NCBI GenBank assembly: GCA_004194705.1 | Contig: SADC01000200.1 | Span: 1-64,000 of the forward strand | DNA from: Ditylenchus dipsaci | Taxonomy: Eukaryota; Nematoda; Chromadorea; Rhabditida; Anguinidae | Length of the DNA stretch: 64,000 nucleotides | Direction of reading: 5' to 3' | Shown: positions 23,583 to 33,892 of the stretch, in pieces | Numbering within the stretch: position 1 is the stretch's first letter | Layout of the letters: each line of letters begins with the position of its first letter | Notes under the pieces: generated by a model | Database searches by the model: none | Seen by the model: only the letters and a program-made list of their open reading frames with translations | What the model was told of the DNA's origin: nothing | Made by a program: the position numbers and the translations under genes

Positions 23583-23876
23583 GATAATACCCCTGATGAA
23601 TGTGTGCTTCGGTAGTCTAGTGGACAGACCCCAAGTGCACTTCCCCTTGCAAAGAGTATTTTTCTCGAAGCAAACTTTATTCATCTAAGCCTTAGGCCTA
23701 AACCTAAGTTAGTGCGCTACACATTGCGAAAAAAAAACTTAAAAAAAAATCAAGGGAGCCCAAAATAGGACGCTTAGAGAAAAATACTCTTTTGAGGGGG
23801 GGGGGTGCTCTGGGCTTTTACGGCCTCTAACCACTAAACTACCGAAGCGCACAACCCTTAAAGGTATTATCAGATA
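23583..23876. repeat. Palindrome whose tips are two tRNA-like 5' halves
   Basis: The left tip reads TGTGCTTCGGTAGTCTAGTG. The right tip, on the other strand, reads GCGCTTCGGTAGTTTAGTGG, then TTAGAGGCC. Both have the spacing of a tRNA 5' half with an A-box (TAGTYTAGTGG). No B-box (GGTTCGANTCC) follows, so neither is a complete tRNA gene. The poly-G run and TTTTTCTCG motifs are also mirrored. Confidence 0.5.
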
Positions 23877-24759
23877 TATATTATAACAACAATTATACTG
23901 AACTTTCAAACGCATTTTTCTTACCCAAAATTGACATTGACGGAGAAAAGGATCTTTATGTCAAATAAACATTTTCTTTTCTCTGAATGGTATATAGGGT
24001 TTTTCCATTTCGCATGGACACTACCATATGTTCCCTTGTAAGATTACAACACTTATTGAGACAAAATCAGGTTGATACAAAATCAGATTGAGACAAAACT
24101 TCTCTGTTCGAATTTCGAATTACCTTTATAAATTATCCACGGCCCCTCAAAAACTGCATTCTAGTGCATTAGCGAAATTTGGCGCCAAATCAAAAATTTT
24201 GAAAAACCGCTGTTTTTTAGTTTATTTTATCCAGCACTTCTGGTTTTACTTTTTTCGCTGTACCTCATGTAAGTTTATTGTCAAAAAACTCACCACATTC
24301 AGCGCTTTCGAACAAGCCATCACTTGCCCATAAAACATGCAAAATTTCGAAGCTATAATTGATTTCTGTGAAAATTTCAAAGAAATTTTTTTCATCTAGT
24401 TGACTCGATTGAGATTCTAGCACTATTTTATGTCGAGTTTTCCTGAAACGCAACTGGAGGCTCGATAGAGGAGTAAATTTGCTGCATTTTGGTACCAAAG
24501 ACGTATACAAAAAATGCAAATTTTAGGTGTTTTATGCAAAAGTTAAATGGAAAACGCGAAAACCCCTATTTTTACTCGGAAAAATGCCAGTTGTTTCACT
24601 CTTTTGGTCTGAGATTTCTGAAAAATGGCCTTTAAGGATTTTTATAGTTTGTCGTGGGACTTTATTTGTTGCGCTATCTTTTAATGCATGAAGCGCTAGA
24701 AAAAATGCGAATTTTTGAGTTTTTTATGCGAGACAAAGATTTATGTTTCAGGTCTAGCA

Positions 24760-24984
24760 ATGGTCAATACCCGAAAAATGCAAAAAGATGCTGAAGAGCA
24801 GCCGATATTCGGGAAATTTCAAGCTCTGGCATGCAAGCGATGGTCTAAAAAGTCAAACATGAAGCAAATTGAAGTACAGAAGAGAAAAGCAGCAAGTGCA
24901 AAAGCAAGAGAAGTGTGGGAACTTCGTCATCGTAAGCTGTTTCATATGGCTGTACCTGATATTTTGAAAGAGCTTTCGTTTTAG
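24760..24984 (+). CDS. Unrecognised open frame in the transposon cargo
   Basis: ATG at 24760 opens a 74-codon basic frame (QALACKRWSKK, AASAKAREVWELRHRK) ending at TAG. In an adjacent frame up to about 25110 a similar basic heptad-like stretch follows (AKLREELSAKRRNAVAVRW). The two blocks resemble each other, suggesting an internal duplication or a coiled, Arg/Lys-rich domain. It could be a third captured host exon. No family recognised. Confidence 0.3.
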   Translation: MVNTRKMQKDAEEQPIFGKFQALACKRWSKKSNMKQIEVQKRKAASAKAREVWELRHRKLFHMAVPDILKELSF

Positions 24985-25188
24985 TGAAGCAAGCTGATAA
25001 GCAACAGCTGGAGGCTAAATTAAGAGAAGAACTTTCAGCCAAGAGGCGGAATGCAGTCGCAGTAAGATGGAACAGGTTAAGATCCAGAAAAGAAGAAAGC
25101 AGCCGATATTCGGGTAGTCTCATTTACTGATCAATTAAGGCTGATTTTATTTCTACCGAAGAGAAGGAACAGCAGTTTACCCTCTCAG

Positions 25189-25486
25189 TTTAGATGCATC
25201 GAAGAAGACCGTGACTGGCTCAGCATTTACCACGAAATGCCCTACTTCAATCCTACGAATGCTAGTCCTTGGCTGCTGAGACTTGAGTTGGATCGCAAGC
25301 GAATGACGGACAAGAAGTTGAGCATGCATTTGGCTCTGCTGTGTGATGTGATGACTACGAAAGGTAAATTTTTGTTAGATTGTGTGTATCTTTGTAATAA
25401 TCCACTTCCTTTATCTAGGAGATTTGATGACAATCACTCGACAAGGGATCAACAGGCAAGAAGTAGGCGCTTGGTCAATTAACTAA
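25189..25486 (+). pseudogene. Captured fragment of RNA polymerase II largest subunit (RPB1), internally deleted, intron kept
   Basis: The first exon (25189-25363) reads [37 protein letters not shown]. It then jumps directly to [12 protein letters not shown]. In RPB1 these two blocks are well over 100 residues apart, so an internal deletion joins them. An intron (25364-25418, GTAAAT to TCTAG) separates the second block from [18 protein letters not shown], which continues that RPB1 segment in phase; TAA follows at 25484-25486. Keeping an intron shows the piece came from genomic DNA, not mRNA. It encodes no complete polymerase domain. Whether it is transcribed is unknown. Confidence 0.85.
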
Positions 25487-25558
25487 AGTCGGAACCGACT
25501 GCTTAGATCTGGTGGGTATTTTTGCAAGTGTAGTGTAGTAGCTTAATCTCTTTCTCAG

Positions 25559-25744
25559 GTTAACGATCTGTTCGACCGCTTGCTGGATGAATCCGCCCAC
25601 CTGGTCAAGTATGGCGAGACTCGTACGCTTTCTTCTCGCGAAATCCAGACCTCCGTTCATCTCGTCATGCCTGGAGAGCTGGCCAAGCACGCTATCCTGG
25701 ATGGAACCAAAACTATGTCCAAGTATAGTGATTCGTTAACTTGA
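25559..25744 (+). pseudogene. Captured C-terminal half of a divergent histone H2B
   Basis: After an acceptor (TTTCTCAG ending 25558), 61 codons align end to end with the H2B histone-fold C-terminal half: VNDLFDRLLDESA, TLSSREIQTSVHLVMPGEL and AKHAILDGTKTMSKYS, ending in TGA at 25742-25744. The N-terminal tail and first helix are absent and no start codon is present. The frame is intact, with conserved SREIQT and PGELAKHA motifs but many substitutions, so the donor may be an H2B variant. It lies 73 bp after the RPB1 fragment, same strand, separated by a possible intron (donor GGTGGGTA near 25511). A chimeric transcript is therefore conceivable. Confidence 0.85.
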
Positions 25745-26480
25745 GCCGGAAATTGCTGACCAGCCATCGTCTCCTATTAAAATCGTCCGTTACCGTCTTA
25801 TGTTGTTCCCACATTTGTTTTTTTCTGACATAAAAATCTCTGCTTGAACTTTCTTTTTCGAATAGAGCGGTGTTGATATAGGGTGTGTGATGAATTGGCT
25901 TAAAAAATTTGGTCTATTTGAGTTTTAGATTCGTATTAACGATTTGAGAATAAAGTCTTCTGATTGTTTAATTATGTGGTGCCAGCGCTGTACGTTACAC
26001 AATTTCCCAATTGTGTGGGTCTGCAGGCTCACACGAAAAACTATAATTTGTGGAATCGGTGTATGATGCTGAAGTAAAATGTTTTGATGTGAATTTGTTA
26101 TTGGCTTGAATTGGTGATAAATTTTTGCTTTTGTTTTGAAGTCTCGCTTTTTTGATATTTTTTGCACTTTAGTTATTTTATAGCGAAATTTGACGCTTTA
26201 CCATCTTCGTGTATGGTGTGTTATGTGTCATAGAAGGTTGAAATGGTGTAATTATGTTTCGAAAAATTCATATTTTGCTAAAAAAAATTACACGGCAAAA
26301 GCAAAAAAAAGAAAGAAACCAATAAATTTTGAAAAAGACTTTCAAAAATCTTGGCGTTTTGTTTATTTTAAATGCACTAGAACGCAGTTTTTGAGGGGCC
26401 GTGTATCGTATCAATTTGAATTGTCTCAGTTTGAATTGTCGCAAGCTGTCGCTGGCCGAGATTTCAAAGCATCACTGATA

Positions 26481-27265
26481 GGGGCGTAATCGTTTTGCCA
26501 ATGAAACTTTTGCCAATGAGATCTTTTTGCCAATGAGATCACTTCGCCAACGGTGTGTTTTCCCTAATAGCTTCTTTTCTCAACTATTGTTATTTCTTTG
26601 TCAAGCAAATTACCACTCATTCTGTAGCTCCACTTAACGTGGTGCGCAGAACAGATAAATTTATTTGAACCTATAAATTTATCTATCAAATAAAATTCAA
26701 ATTATTTTTATCTGCCGGATAAAATTTTATCGGTCAGATAAATTTTATCTGTCAGATAAAATTCGATTTTTGAATAAAAATCAATATAAAATTAAGAAAC
26801 GGGTTCCACACTTGCACAACTAAAGAATTTTTAAGAAGAATAGTGATTAAAATAGTTGATGGGTTTCAAAATTTTTCAGCTAGGATTTTTGTCGGAACCC
26901 ATCAAATTTTTTAGCCATCATTATTCTTGATAATTTCTATAGATTTGCAAGTGTGAAATCCATTTTTTGATTGATTTTTATTTGAAACTCGAATTTCATC
27001 TGACCGATCAAACGTTATCTGTCAGATAAAATTTTATCTGGCAGATAAAAATAATTTGAATTTTATCTGTACGATAAATTTATCAGTTCAGATAAATTTA
27101 TCTGTTCTGCGCACCACGCTACTTAATGAGTGATAATTGGCCTGACAAAGAAATAACAATACTTGAGAAAAGAAGCTATTAGGGAAAACATACCGTTGGC
27201 GAAGTGATCTCATTGGCAAAAAGATCTCATTGACAAAAGTTTCATTGGCAGAGCGAATACGCCCC
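26481..27265. mobile_element. Fold-back element, perfect 8-bp target duplication, GCCAATGAGATC-array arms
   Basis: Starts GGGGCGTAATCG and ends CGAATACGCCCC, with CACTGATA at 26473-26480 and 27266-27273. Arms carry tandem TTTGCCAATGAGATC words. A second palindrome inside (about 26635-27120) starts GTGGTGCGCAGAACAGATAA and is filled with CAGATAAA words. The size of the duplication and GG ends suggest a Mutator-like element. It lies only 23 bp from the end of the 3.6 kb element. Confidence 0.8.
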
Positions 27266-27281
27266 CACTGATAATCCATTC

Positions 27282-27826
27282 ACCGTATTTCTTCTAATTG
27301 ACGCCTCCTCTAATAAGCGCTCCTTGTCTTTGAACTATGTATCTCGGAGTAGAATTTTTTTTCAAACATGTTTTTTTTGTGTTTTCTTAGTTCCCGCAAC
27401 TGACTCCACTTATTACATGTTTTGGATTTCTGATGTTCATCTAAAAATGACTCTAATACACTCCCCCTCTGGAGATCGATCGAAAAATAAGCGTTCCGGG
27501 GCTGCAATTAGAGGAAATATGGTATTTGCACAGATTTTTCAGCTAAAATTTTGGCATATAGACTGAGCATATAGGCATATTTGGGCATAGTTTCCCAAAT
27601 ATTTTAGAGCTGGAATATTTTGGGATGAGAAGATTGGGCCATTTTGAACTGGACCAATTCAAACTAGGCCATTTCAAATTGGGCCACGATTTTGAGTGAA
27701 ATATCTGAAAAAAAATTGTCGACAAGTTGGCCCAGTTTGAATTGTCCCAATTTGAATTTGGCCCAATTGGAAGTGGTGCATCCAAAAAAATAAAATCACC
27801 GTGGCTCTATTAGAAAAAATACGGTA
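27282..27826. repeat. pogo-type MITE cluster with AATTGGGCCA words
   Basis: The left end ACCGTATTTCTTCTAATTGA is mirrored once near 27495-27521 (CAATTAGAGGAAATATGGTA) and again at 27805-27826 (CTATTAGAAAAAATACGGT). This looks like one element plus a partial second copy. The stretch 27615-27780 is made of AATTGGGCCA/AATTCAAACT words. Confidence 0.6.
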
Positions 27827-28191
27827 ATGTATATTTTTTCATAATCCGATAATAAAGTACCGCGTTTTCTAAATAGTTTTAAAGCAAGAAAGTTAGTGCT
27901 GTTCATAACTAGTTAAGAAGATATGATGGTCCTTCATGTATCGTTCACGACATTTCTAGTCTTGCTTGATGTGCAATTGTTGCCATATTTTTGTCCGTCT
28001 TAGCGTTATTTATTCGATATTTGTCTGTAAATCTAGCGAGCCTCCAGTTAATTTAATAAAATCATTGGTTGACCTATTAGAGTTGAAACATGATTTATTG
28101 CATTGCTACTCATTATCTTTAACTATTTTGTTTTAAAATTAAGTAAGCACTCCTTGTAAAAGCTTTTGTTTTCAGTGTGAATATATCAAAA

Positions 28192-29765
28192 ATGCTTGGC
28201 ACATTGGCTTTCTATCCATCGCTGGCCTACAATTTGCTCAGAAACTATATACAGCCGGCGACTTGGACGTGGTATACGCGAATCGACGACAATCTCATTC
28301 TGGGGGCTATGCCGTTCAAGTCGATGCTCGAAGAACTCAAAGTAGCTTTTTATTTCCTTGTTCCTATTAAAGCCTTCGAATTCAGATGGAAAACGTCGGA
28401 GGAGTAGTCTGTTGCACGGAAGAGTTCGAGATCAAAGCGGGTTATAATGTATGTCATTCAGCATATTACATTCATTATTATTGCTGAAGCTTTAGGCAAT
28501 GCAACCAGCAGATTGGGCCAAGAATAACATCAAGTTCCATGTGAGGGTTTTTGTTTCAACTTGGTTAGCCATAACTGCGAGCTTTCTTCCAGCATATTCC
28601 AATGCAAGACTTCACTGGATCCGCCTCGCGTCCCGATATTCACAAAGCCGTGGAATTTATGAATGGTGTGGCTGCTGAAGGAAAAACTTGCTACGTCCAC
28701 TGCAAAGCCGGTCGAACGAGAAGTGCTACTGTTGCCGCTTGCTATCTCATGTATGTGTTTCAGCTTATTTCTAGCGAGATAGCTTTGATGTGAAAAGTGT
28801 TGAGAGTAAGGCCACCGATGGGTACTGTATGATATTGTTTTCTGAACACACCAGAAATTGAAAATTTCGTTTTATGCACATCGAAATCTGAAGATGTATT
28901 TCTGTGGGCATTATGAAAGTTATAAAATCACAATAAGCTTCGATTAAAAAAACGTTTTATTCGAATGGTCCACTACAATCAATATTCTAAAACAGCCTTT
29001 TCTCAAATAACAGTTACACAACAGATGGTTGGAATAAATAATGGCTGGTCATCGGATTAGAACATTCACGGTATAGGTAATCTATACGCTTTTATTTTAT
29101 CCCTTATAAGGTCTCGAAATTTTGGTTAAGCCACCACCTTCCTAACTGTCAAAGCTTAGATCCTAAATCGCAAATTACAGGGTGGGCCAATTTTTTTGGA
29201 ACACTTTAAACGATCATAACTTTTTTATGATGGAATTTCGAAATTCTGCAAACGCCATTCGACTCAGAATCAAAAAACAATTTTTTGGTGCATGGAGCTC
29301 GAAAAAAATTTTTGGTCAAAATTTTCGAATTTGCCTTGGTCCTCCCTGTGTTTTAAAAACGTCGATTTTTGGCCACTGCTTGTTGTTGTTGTTGTGCAAA
29401 AAATCGACGTTTTTAGAACACAGGGGGACCAAGGCAGATTGGAACATTTTGACCAAAAATTTTTTTTCGAGCTCCATGCACCAAAAAAAATTGTTTTTTG
29501 ATTCTGAGTCATATCTTCTGAGTCAAGTATATTTGGAATTTCAGGCACAAACACGACTACATGCAGAATGTGGCTGTGCATGCTCTTGAGATGAAACGCC
29601 CGCAGGTATGATTCCTTGTGTCTACGTCATCCTTTAAAACCACGAGTTATGTAGGTTCTGTTCCGAGATGCTCATTGGCGCACTGTGAATGAATATCGTA
29701 GATATCTGGACTCGTTGAAGAATCAGCATAATGGCTTGTCATCGCCAACAGCAGACTCCACTTGA
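28192..29765 (+). CDS. PTPMT1: Mitochondrial phosphatidylglycerophosphatase PTPMT1, six exons
   Basis: Dual-specificity-type phosphatase that removes the phosphate from phosphatidylglycerophosphate in cardiolipin synthesis at the mitochondrial inner membrane (family knowledge). Exons: 28192-28341, 28386-28448, 28496-28540, 28593-28750, 29545-29605 and 29655-29765. All junctions are GT-AG; total 195 codons plus TGA, close to the 201 residues of human PTPMT1. The N-terminus LAFYPSLAYNLLRNYI matches the family's membrane-targeting segment, followed by WYTRIDDNLILGAMPFKS. The P-loop VHCKAGRTRSAT is complete: Cys123, Arg129. Asp92 (QDFTG) is the likely general acid. The start is the ATG at 28192. 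An acceptor-like TTTTCAG just upstream suggests an intron in the 5' leader. Intron 4 is expanded by a MITE. A likely polyadenylation signal lies at 29841-29846. Confidence 0.93.
29178..29510. repeat. MITE in PTPMT1 intron 4 with ACCAAGGC hairpin
   Basis: Begins ACAGGGTGGGCCAATTTTTT, a TA-type MITE end like those at 8714 and 40952. The centre (about 29265-29510) is a near-perfect hairpin: GCATGGAGCTCGAAAAAAAT and CCTTGGTCC, with their complements. No matching outer right end was found. Confidence 0.6.
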
Positions 29766-29840
29766 CCTATTCGACTATGAAAGCTTCTCTCTGTTCTCTA
29801 TAAATTATCGATTATCCTGTGCTGAATGTGTGTATGATTC

Positions 29841-29846
29841 AATAAA
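29841..29846 (+). promoter_or_regulatory. Polyadenylation signal of PTPMT1
   Basis: AATAAA 76 bp after the PTPMT1 stop codon. Confidence 0.6.
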
Positions 29847-29884
29847 AGTGCTTTTCTGAATTCTTGGACTAATTATTATTGTTT

Positions 29885-30619
29885 GTAAATAGCCATGTCT
29901 TGTTCTTTTTGATAATTTTTTAGTGGCTGATTTTTGGAGGTCGTGTGAAATGTTCAGAAATAAAAAATTTCGATTTGAATTTAATTAAGTAAAGGCATAG
30001 CTGACAGGCCTGTTTCGATTAACGTGCCTCTTTTTAACACAATTTCACTTTGCACATCTTTTTTTGCTTTGGTACGGTGAATACTCACTAATTTGTGCAA
30101 CCATTTACGATTAGGAAAATTTGAGCCGACCTCAGAGCGTTGGATTTGCAGAAACTTTGAAATCTCAAAGCAAAAAATTGATTTGTTTTAACCTTAGGGT
30201 TGTCCAAATTGTTTTAGTTAAGGTGCCAGAGTTAGTTGGTACTTAATTTAATAGCATATGCTTATGCGGAGATCTTCTCCAGAGTGTCGGATTACAAAGT
30301 CGTGGTCAGATAAACGAGTATTAACTGTACCCAAATTGATAGTTTAGTGTGTGCTTTTGGTGTTTTCAGTAGAGTTCTAAGTGATGCGGTTTGTAAATCT
30401 ATCAATATCGTGAGATGGTTTCAACAACCTTCAAGTACCACATGTGAAATGTGTTTGTGATTTGTCGAAGCTCCTAAATCCTCAATTGCGATGAGGAGAA
30501 TGAAAGAGGTAAATTTCAAGTTTTAAATTCTTTTTGTCGTAACATTTCTTCTTTGTTTTTTGGGTGGTTTAAGTCTTTGATTTTCGGTCAGTCTCCAAGA
30601 TGTCTCACTATATTTTTGG
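29885..30619. other. No recognised gene
   Basis: AT-rich intergenic sequence after PTPMT1, without convincing coding frames or inverted repeats. Confidence 0.4.
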
Positions 30620-30900
30620 GTGCAGGATCAAAATACCCAAAGACAAAATACCCAATTACAAAATACCGAAGGACAAAATACCAAATACCTAAAATACCCG
30701 AGAGTGGTCTTTTAGTGGACTTTTGACGTCCTATTAATATGATAATAGCAGATGGTGCATATTATGATAATATATATGATAATAGCGTTTAGTGAACATT
30801 ATCTGCACAATATGTATATTGGTATTTTGACCATTGGGTATTTTGTACTTTGGGTATTTTGTCCTTGGGTATTTTGTCTTTGGGTATTTTGACCCTACAC
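30620..30900. repeat. Fold-back of AAAATACCC arrays
   Basis: Six to seven AAAATACC(C/A) words at 30630-30705 face the complementary GGGTATTTTG array at 30835-30892. The outer tips GGTGCAGGATCAAAATACCC and GGGTATTTTGACCCTACACC are inverted. Confidence 0.75.
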
Positions 30901-30901
30901 C

Positions 30902-31209
30902 ATATAACACGCCTCAAAAAGAACTTTTTTTTTTTTCTGACTTTGGGGGTAAAACGGTGTTTTTTTCCCGCCCAAAAAATGGGACAGAAAATGACTCACT
31001 TTGAGTGGGTGGTCATCCTGACTCAGTTTTTGCCCCGATTTTTCTAGTCATTTTGGGTCAAAAACTGTCGATTTCGAGATTTTCGGATATTTTGCCCGTC
31101 ATTTTGGGTCAAAAACTGTCGATTTTCGGGATTTTCGGTCATGGACAAAAACACCGTTTTACCCCCAAAGTCAGAAAAAAAAAAGTTCTTTTTGAGGCGT
31201 GTTATATTG
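30902..31209. repeat. Palindromic MITE, TATAAYACGCCTC family
   Basis: ATAACACGCCTCAAAAAGAA at the left and TTCTTTTTGAGGCGTGTTAT at the right. The interior has GGGGGTAAAACGGTGTTTTT and complement, plus two copies of GTCATTTTGGGTCAAAAACT. Same family as 6648-6842, and directly abutting the AAAATACCC fold-back. Confidence 0.75.
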
Positions 31210-31929
31210 TGCTTGCATCAATTTTTGTGCTTGCATCAATATGCATTTCTTCATATTTATTCACACGTGTGTGGGGAGAAGAAGCTGAAGACTTGCTTCG
31301 CAAATTTATTCAGTTTTTTTGTACTTGTCATTTGATTTTTGGTATAATATGTTAATCGACTATTTTTTGTCCATCCGTCCACATAAATAGGTTAATTTTA
31401 GGGTTATTGTTTTTTTTGAATTTTTTGTCTAGTTTGAAAAAATTTTGGAACTAAATTTTTTTGTATATTTAATTTTCTGGTTCTGTAATATATTTTTTAT
31501 AAATTAGCCCAACTAAATTTTTTGCACACCGGAGTCAATTGATTGGAAGGGCCCAATTTCTCGTGATAAACATCATTAGGTGTTTTGGTCGCTGGAGCGG
31601 GAATGTTTAAGCTCCGGCGCTCCGCCAGCATCAGGTTTTGCGCCAGCGCCAAGTTAAGGCCGGCGCTATATTTGCTATATTTCCAACACATACAGTGTGC
31701 CCACTTTTGTGCCACTGTGTCAAACTGTGACATTTGGATGCTTTTTGAGTCATTTAAGAGAAAGAATCGTAAAAATCAGCTAAAAACCACCGTCTTTAAA
31801 ATAATGGCCAGCGCCTTATAAGCGCCGGCAAAGTTTTAGGCTTAGGAAAATGCGAAAATTTAAGCGCTGGCGCTTAGCCAGCCCTCCGCCGGGTAGCCGA
31901 CGCTTGAACAATCCTGCCCTGGGGCTGGA
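31210..31929. repeat. No gene; GCGCCGGCGCT-type words from 31590
   Basis: The stretch 31600-31910 carries repeated GGCGCTCCGCCAGC / AAGCGCTGGCGCTTAGCC words in both orientations (an old palindrome). The part before it is plain AT-rich sequence. Confidence 0.4.
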
Positions 31930-32430
31930 CAGAAAGATACTCTATACGCATTTTATGACCAAGAGTACTTCTCGGAATCATGTCTAAGGTAAGTGAGTGC
32001 GCGCATCTCTAACTCTCAAGCCCTCTGCGACCCGAAGGGGGGGGGGCAAGGGGCTTGAGAGTTTGTTATGGGACTTAAGAGAGACCGAAGAACTCTCCAG
32101 CTGGGAGCTTGAGAGTTAGATATGCGCGCACTTACTTACCTTAGATATGATTCCGAGCAAGACTCTTGATGAAAAATGCATACGGAAGCTATTTTGCCAC
32201 GGCCCATGTTGAAAAACATGGTGAAGCTGCCAAAGCAAACAAACATTCACCTTTTAAAACATACCTTAGACACGAAAAATTTGAGTTTTGGGTATTTTGA
32301 AATTCTCACCATTTGTCTGTTTTACCATGTTTTGGTCATTGGAGCTGGGCAAAAAGAGTCTCTTTATGCATTTTCGATCAAGAGTCTTGCTCGGAATTAT
32401 GTCTAAGGTCAGTGAGTGCGTGTATCTTTA
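31930..32430. repeat. Dispersed AAGAGTCTTGCTCGGAAT repeat, palindromic arrangement
   Basis: A unit around AAGAGTACTTCTCGGAATCA and TCTAAGGTAAGTGAGTGCGC occurs plus-strand at 31960-32015, minus-strand at 32120-32175 (around a GGGGGGGGG/CTCAAGCCCCT hairpin) and plus-strand again at 32350-32425. Further partial copies lie at 4300-4355 and 13295-13400. The unit is often preceded by TTGAAAAACATGG-like sequence. Confidence 0.55.
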
Positions 32431-32698
32431 ACCAACCAACCAAGCCCCCTTTCTGGGCGCAGGGTAATTGCTTGCTTGGGGTTGAGATGCGCACACCCAC
32501 ATACTTTAAACACAAATCACTCGAAAGTTTTCGCCATTGGCGAGATTTGACTTTGGCGAGTATTAAGGCGTTGCCGAGTCGGTTGCGTCCCAATGTATGC
32601 ATACCAGAGTTTATTTATGCAGTAGGCCCCAGTTGACAAAACTATGTTCAATGTCTGCCTTTAAGTTAAGTATTTCGAGGGGCACAAAATGCAAATAT

Positions 32699-33892
32699 AC
32701 AGTCAAACCTGGATAAACGGACACCCTATGGCAGTGTTTGCACTCACAGTTGAGTGAGAATTTGGAAATTGTACTATAAGTTTTTTAAAAAAGGAAGTTT
32801 CAGTTTTTGATATTTATGATCTTTACTATATTTTTTGACCACTCTCACTCAAAGTTACCTCAGTGAGCTCACTGGTAACTTTTGAGTGAGAGTAGTCGAA
32901 ATCTCAAATTTTGCAGATATAAATTAAAATCTGGCTGCACATTACAGACGCAAAAATAAAAATTAGGTAAAGATCATAAATATCAAAAACTGAAATTTCC
33001 TTTTTAAAAAAACTTATAGTACAATTTCCAAATTCTCACCCAACTGTGAGTACAAAGACTACCCTATGGTCACCCGATTTGGTCAAGTAAATGACATTTA
33101 TTGGAAAATGTACATTCAAACCTTGATATAGTGGTAACCCGCAGGACCGGCATTTTGGTGTCCCCACAGTTGAGTATCACTGTGCTGGAGTGTCACTTTA
33201 GTCATTTTATATTATAGACAACCAAATTAACCGAATACAAGGCATCACTATATCGGAGTGTCACTATAATGAGGCTTGACTGTAAATAAAGGTACAGTCG
33301 ACGCGCGATTTAAAATACGGCCTGGGGACTGAGCCTAACCGTATGTTAAATCGGGTGTACCGTAAAAACTCTATTAACTACCCCCCCCCCTAATTCAAAA
33401 TCGTGTTTTGGCATTGTGTTTTTGACCTTTTTTTAAACTTCTGTCAGGCAAGTTAACACTCATTTTGCAGCTCATAATTAGGGTTGTCAGGGGTAGTGCT
33501 GTTTCGAGCCGTCGATTGATTGTTAGGTTTCACAACACGTTTTAAAAAAGGTTCTAAAATCATAGTTAATGGCATCTCAGGAATCAATTTTTTACTGTTT
33601 TGTAGAGAAAAAATTGGTCTACAAAGTCTACCCGACGTTTGAAAAAACAGAAACTGTGATTTTAGAAGCGTTTTAAAAAAGTGTTGTGAAACCTAACAAT
33701 TAATCAACGGCTCGAAACAGCGCTACCCCTGACAACCCTACTCATCTCACTGGCTACAAAATAGGTGGTAACTTGCCTGAGAGCAGACTTCAAAAATTGG
33801 GCTAAAAACACAATGCCAAGAACACGATTTTGAACCAGGGGGGGGGTAGTTAATAGAGTTTTTAAGGTATGTTAAATCGAGCGTCGACTGAA
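32699..33892. repeat. Cluster of pogo-type MITEs (ACAGTCAAACC / ACAGTCGACG ends)
   Basis: TACAGTCAAACCTGGATAAA opens at 32699; a long palindrome of CTCACTCAAAGTTAC words fills 32730-33065. A second MITE spans 33113-33283 (ATTCAAACCTTGATATAGTG to ATGAGGCTTGACTGTA). A third spans 33295-33890 (CAGTCGACGCGCGATTTAAA to TTAAATCGAGCGTCGACTG). The third encloses a further palindrome, CTCTATTAACTACCCCC to GGGGGTAGTTAATAGAG. Confidence 0.7.

Larger units (their letters stand above)
23190..24030. repeat. Nested inverted-repeat element
   Basis: ATGGTAGTGTCCACGCGATA at the left pairs with the complement at the right (CGCATGGACACTACCAT). Inner arms also pair (CTGACATAAAGATC and GATCTTTATGTC). It contains a pogo-type MITE and a tRNA-half palindrome. 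Confidence 0.7.
24138..26403. mobile_element. CAC-ended DNA transposon carrying RPB1 and histone H2B gene fragments; perfect 4-bp TSD
   Basis: Inverted ends CACGGCCCCTCAAAAACTGC and GCAGTTTTTGAGGGGCCGTG continue in matching sequence for about 34 bp. TATC is duplicated exactly on both sides (24134-24137 and 26404-26407). CAC termini with 4-bp duplications fit the CACTA/Chapaev (CMC) group by general knowledge, but no transposase is present. About 460 bp at the left and 95 bp at the right resemble the ends of the 0.7 kb element at 52952-53653. The 1.7 kb between them (about 24610-26300) is cargo: an unknown frame, a spliced RPB1 fragment and an H2B fragment, all on the plus strand. Confidence 0.8.
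22840..26457. mobile_element. Large fold-back element with AATTGAGACAATTC-array arms; carries nested transposons
   Basis: Ends GGCCATCGACGGCTTGCGAC and GTCGCAAGCTGTCGCTGGCC are inverted. Flanks AAGATTTC and GAGATTTC match in 7 of 8 bases, consistent with an old 8-bp target duplication. Arms contain tandem AATTGAGACAATTC-like words (22855-22920, 24055-24105 and, inverted, 26410-26445). Nested inside are a palindrome at about 23190-24030 (which itself holds two further insertions) and the CAC-ended transposon with host-gene fragments at 24138-26403. Confidence 0.65.
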
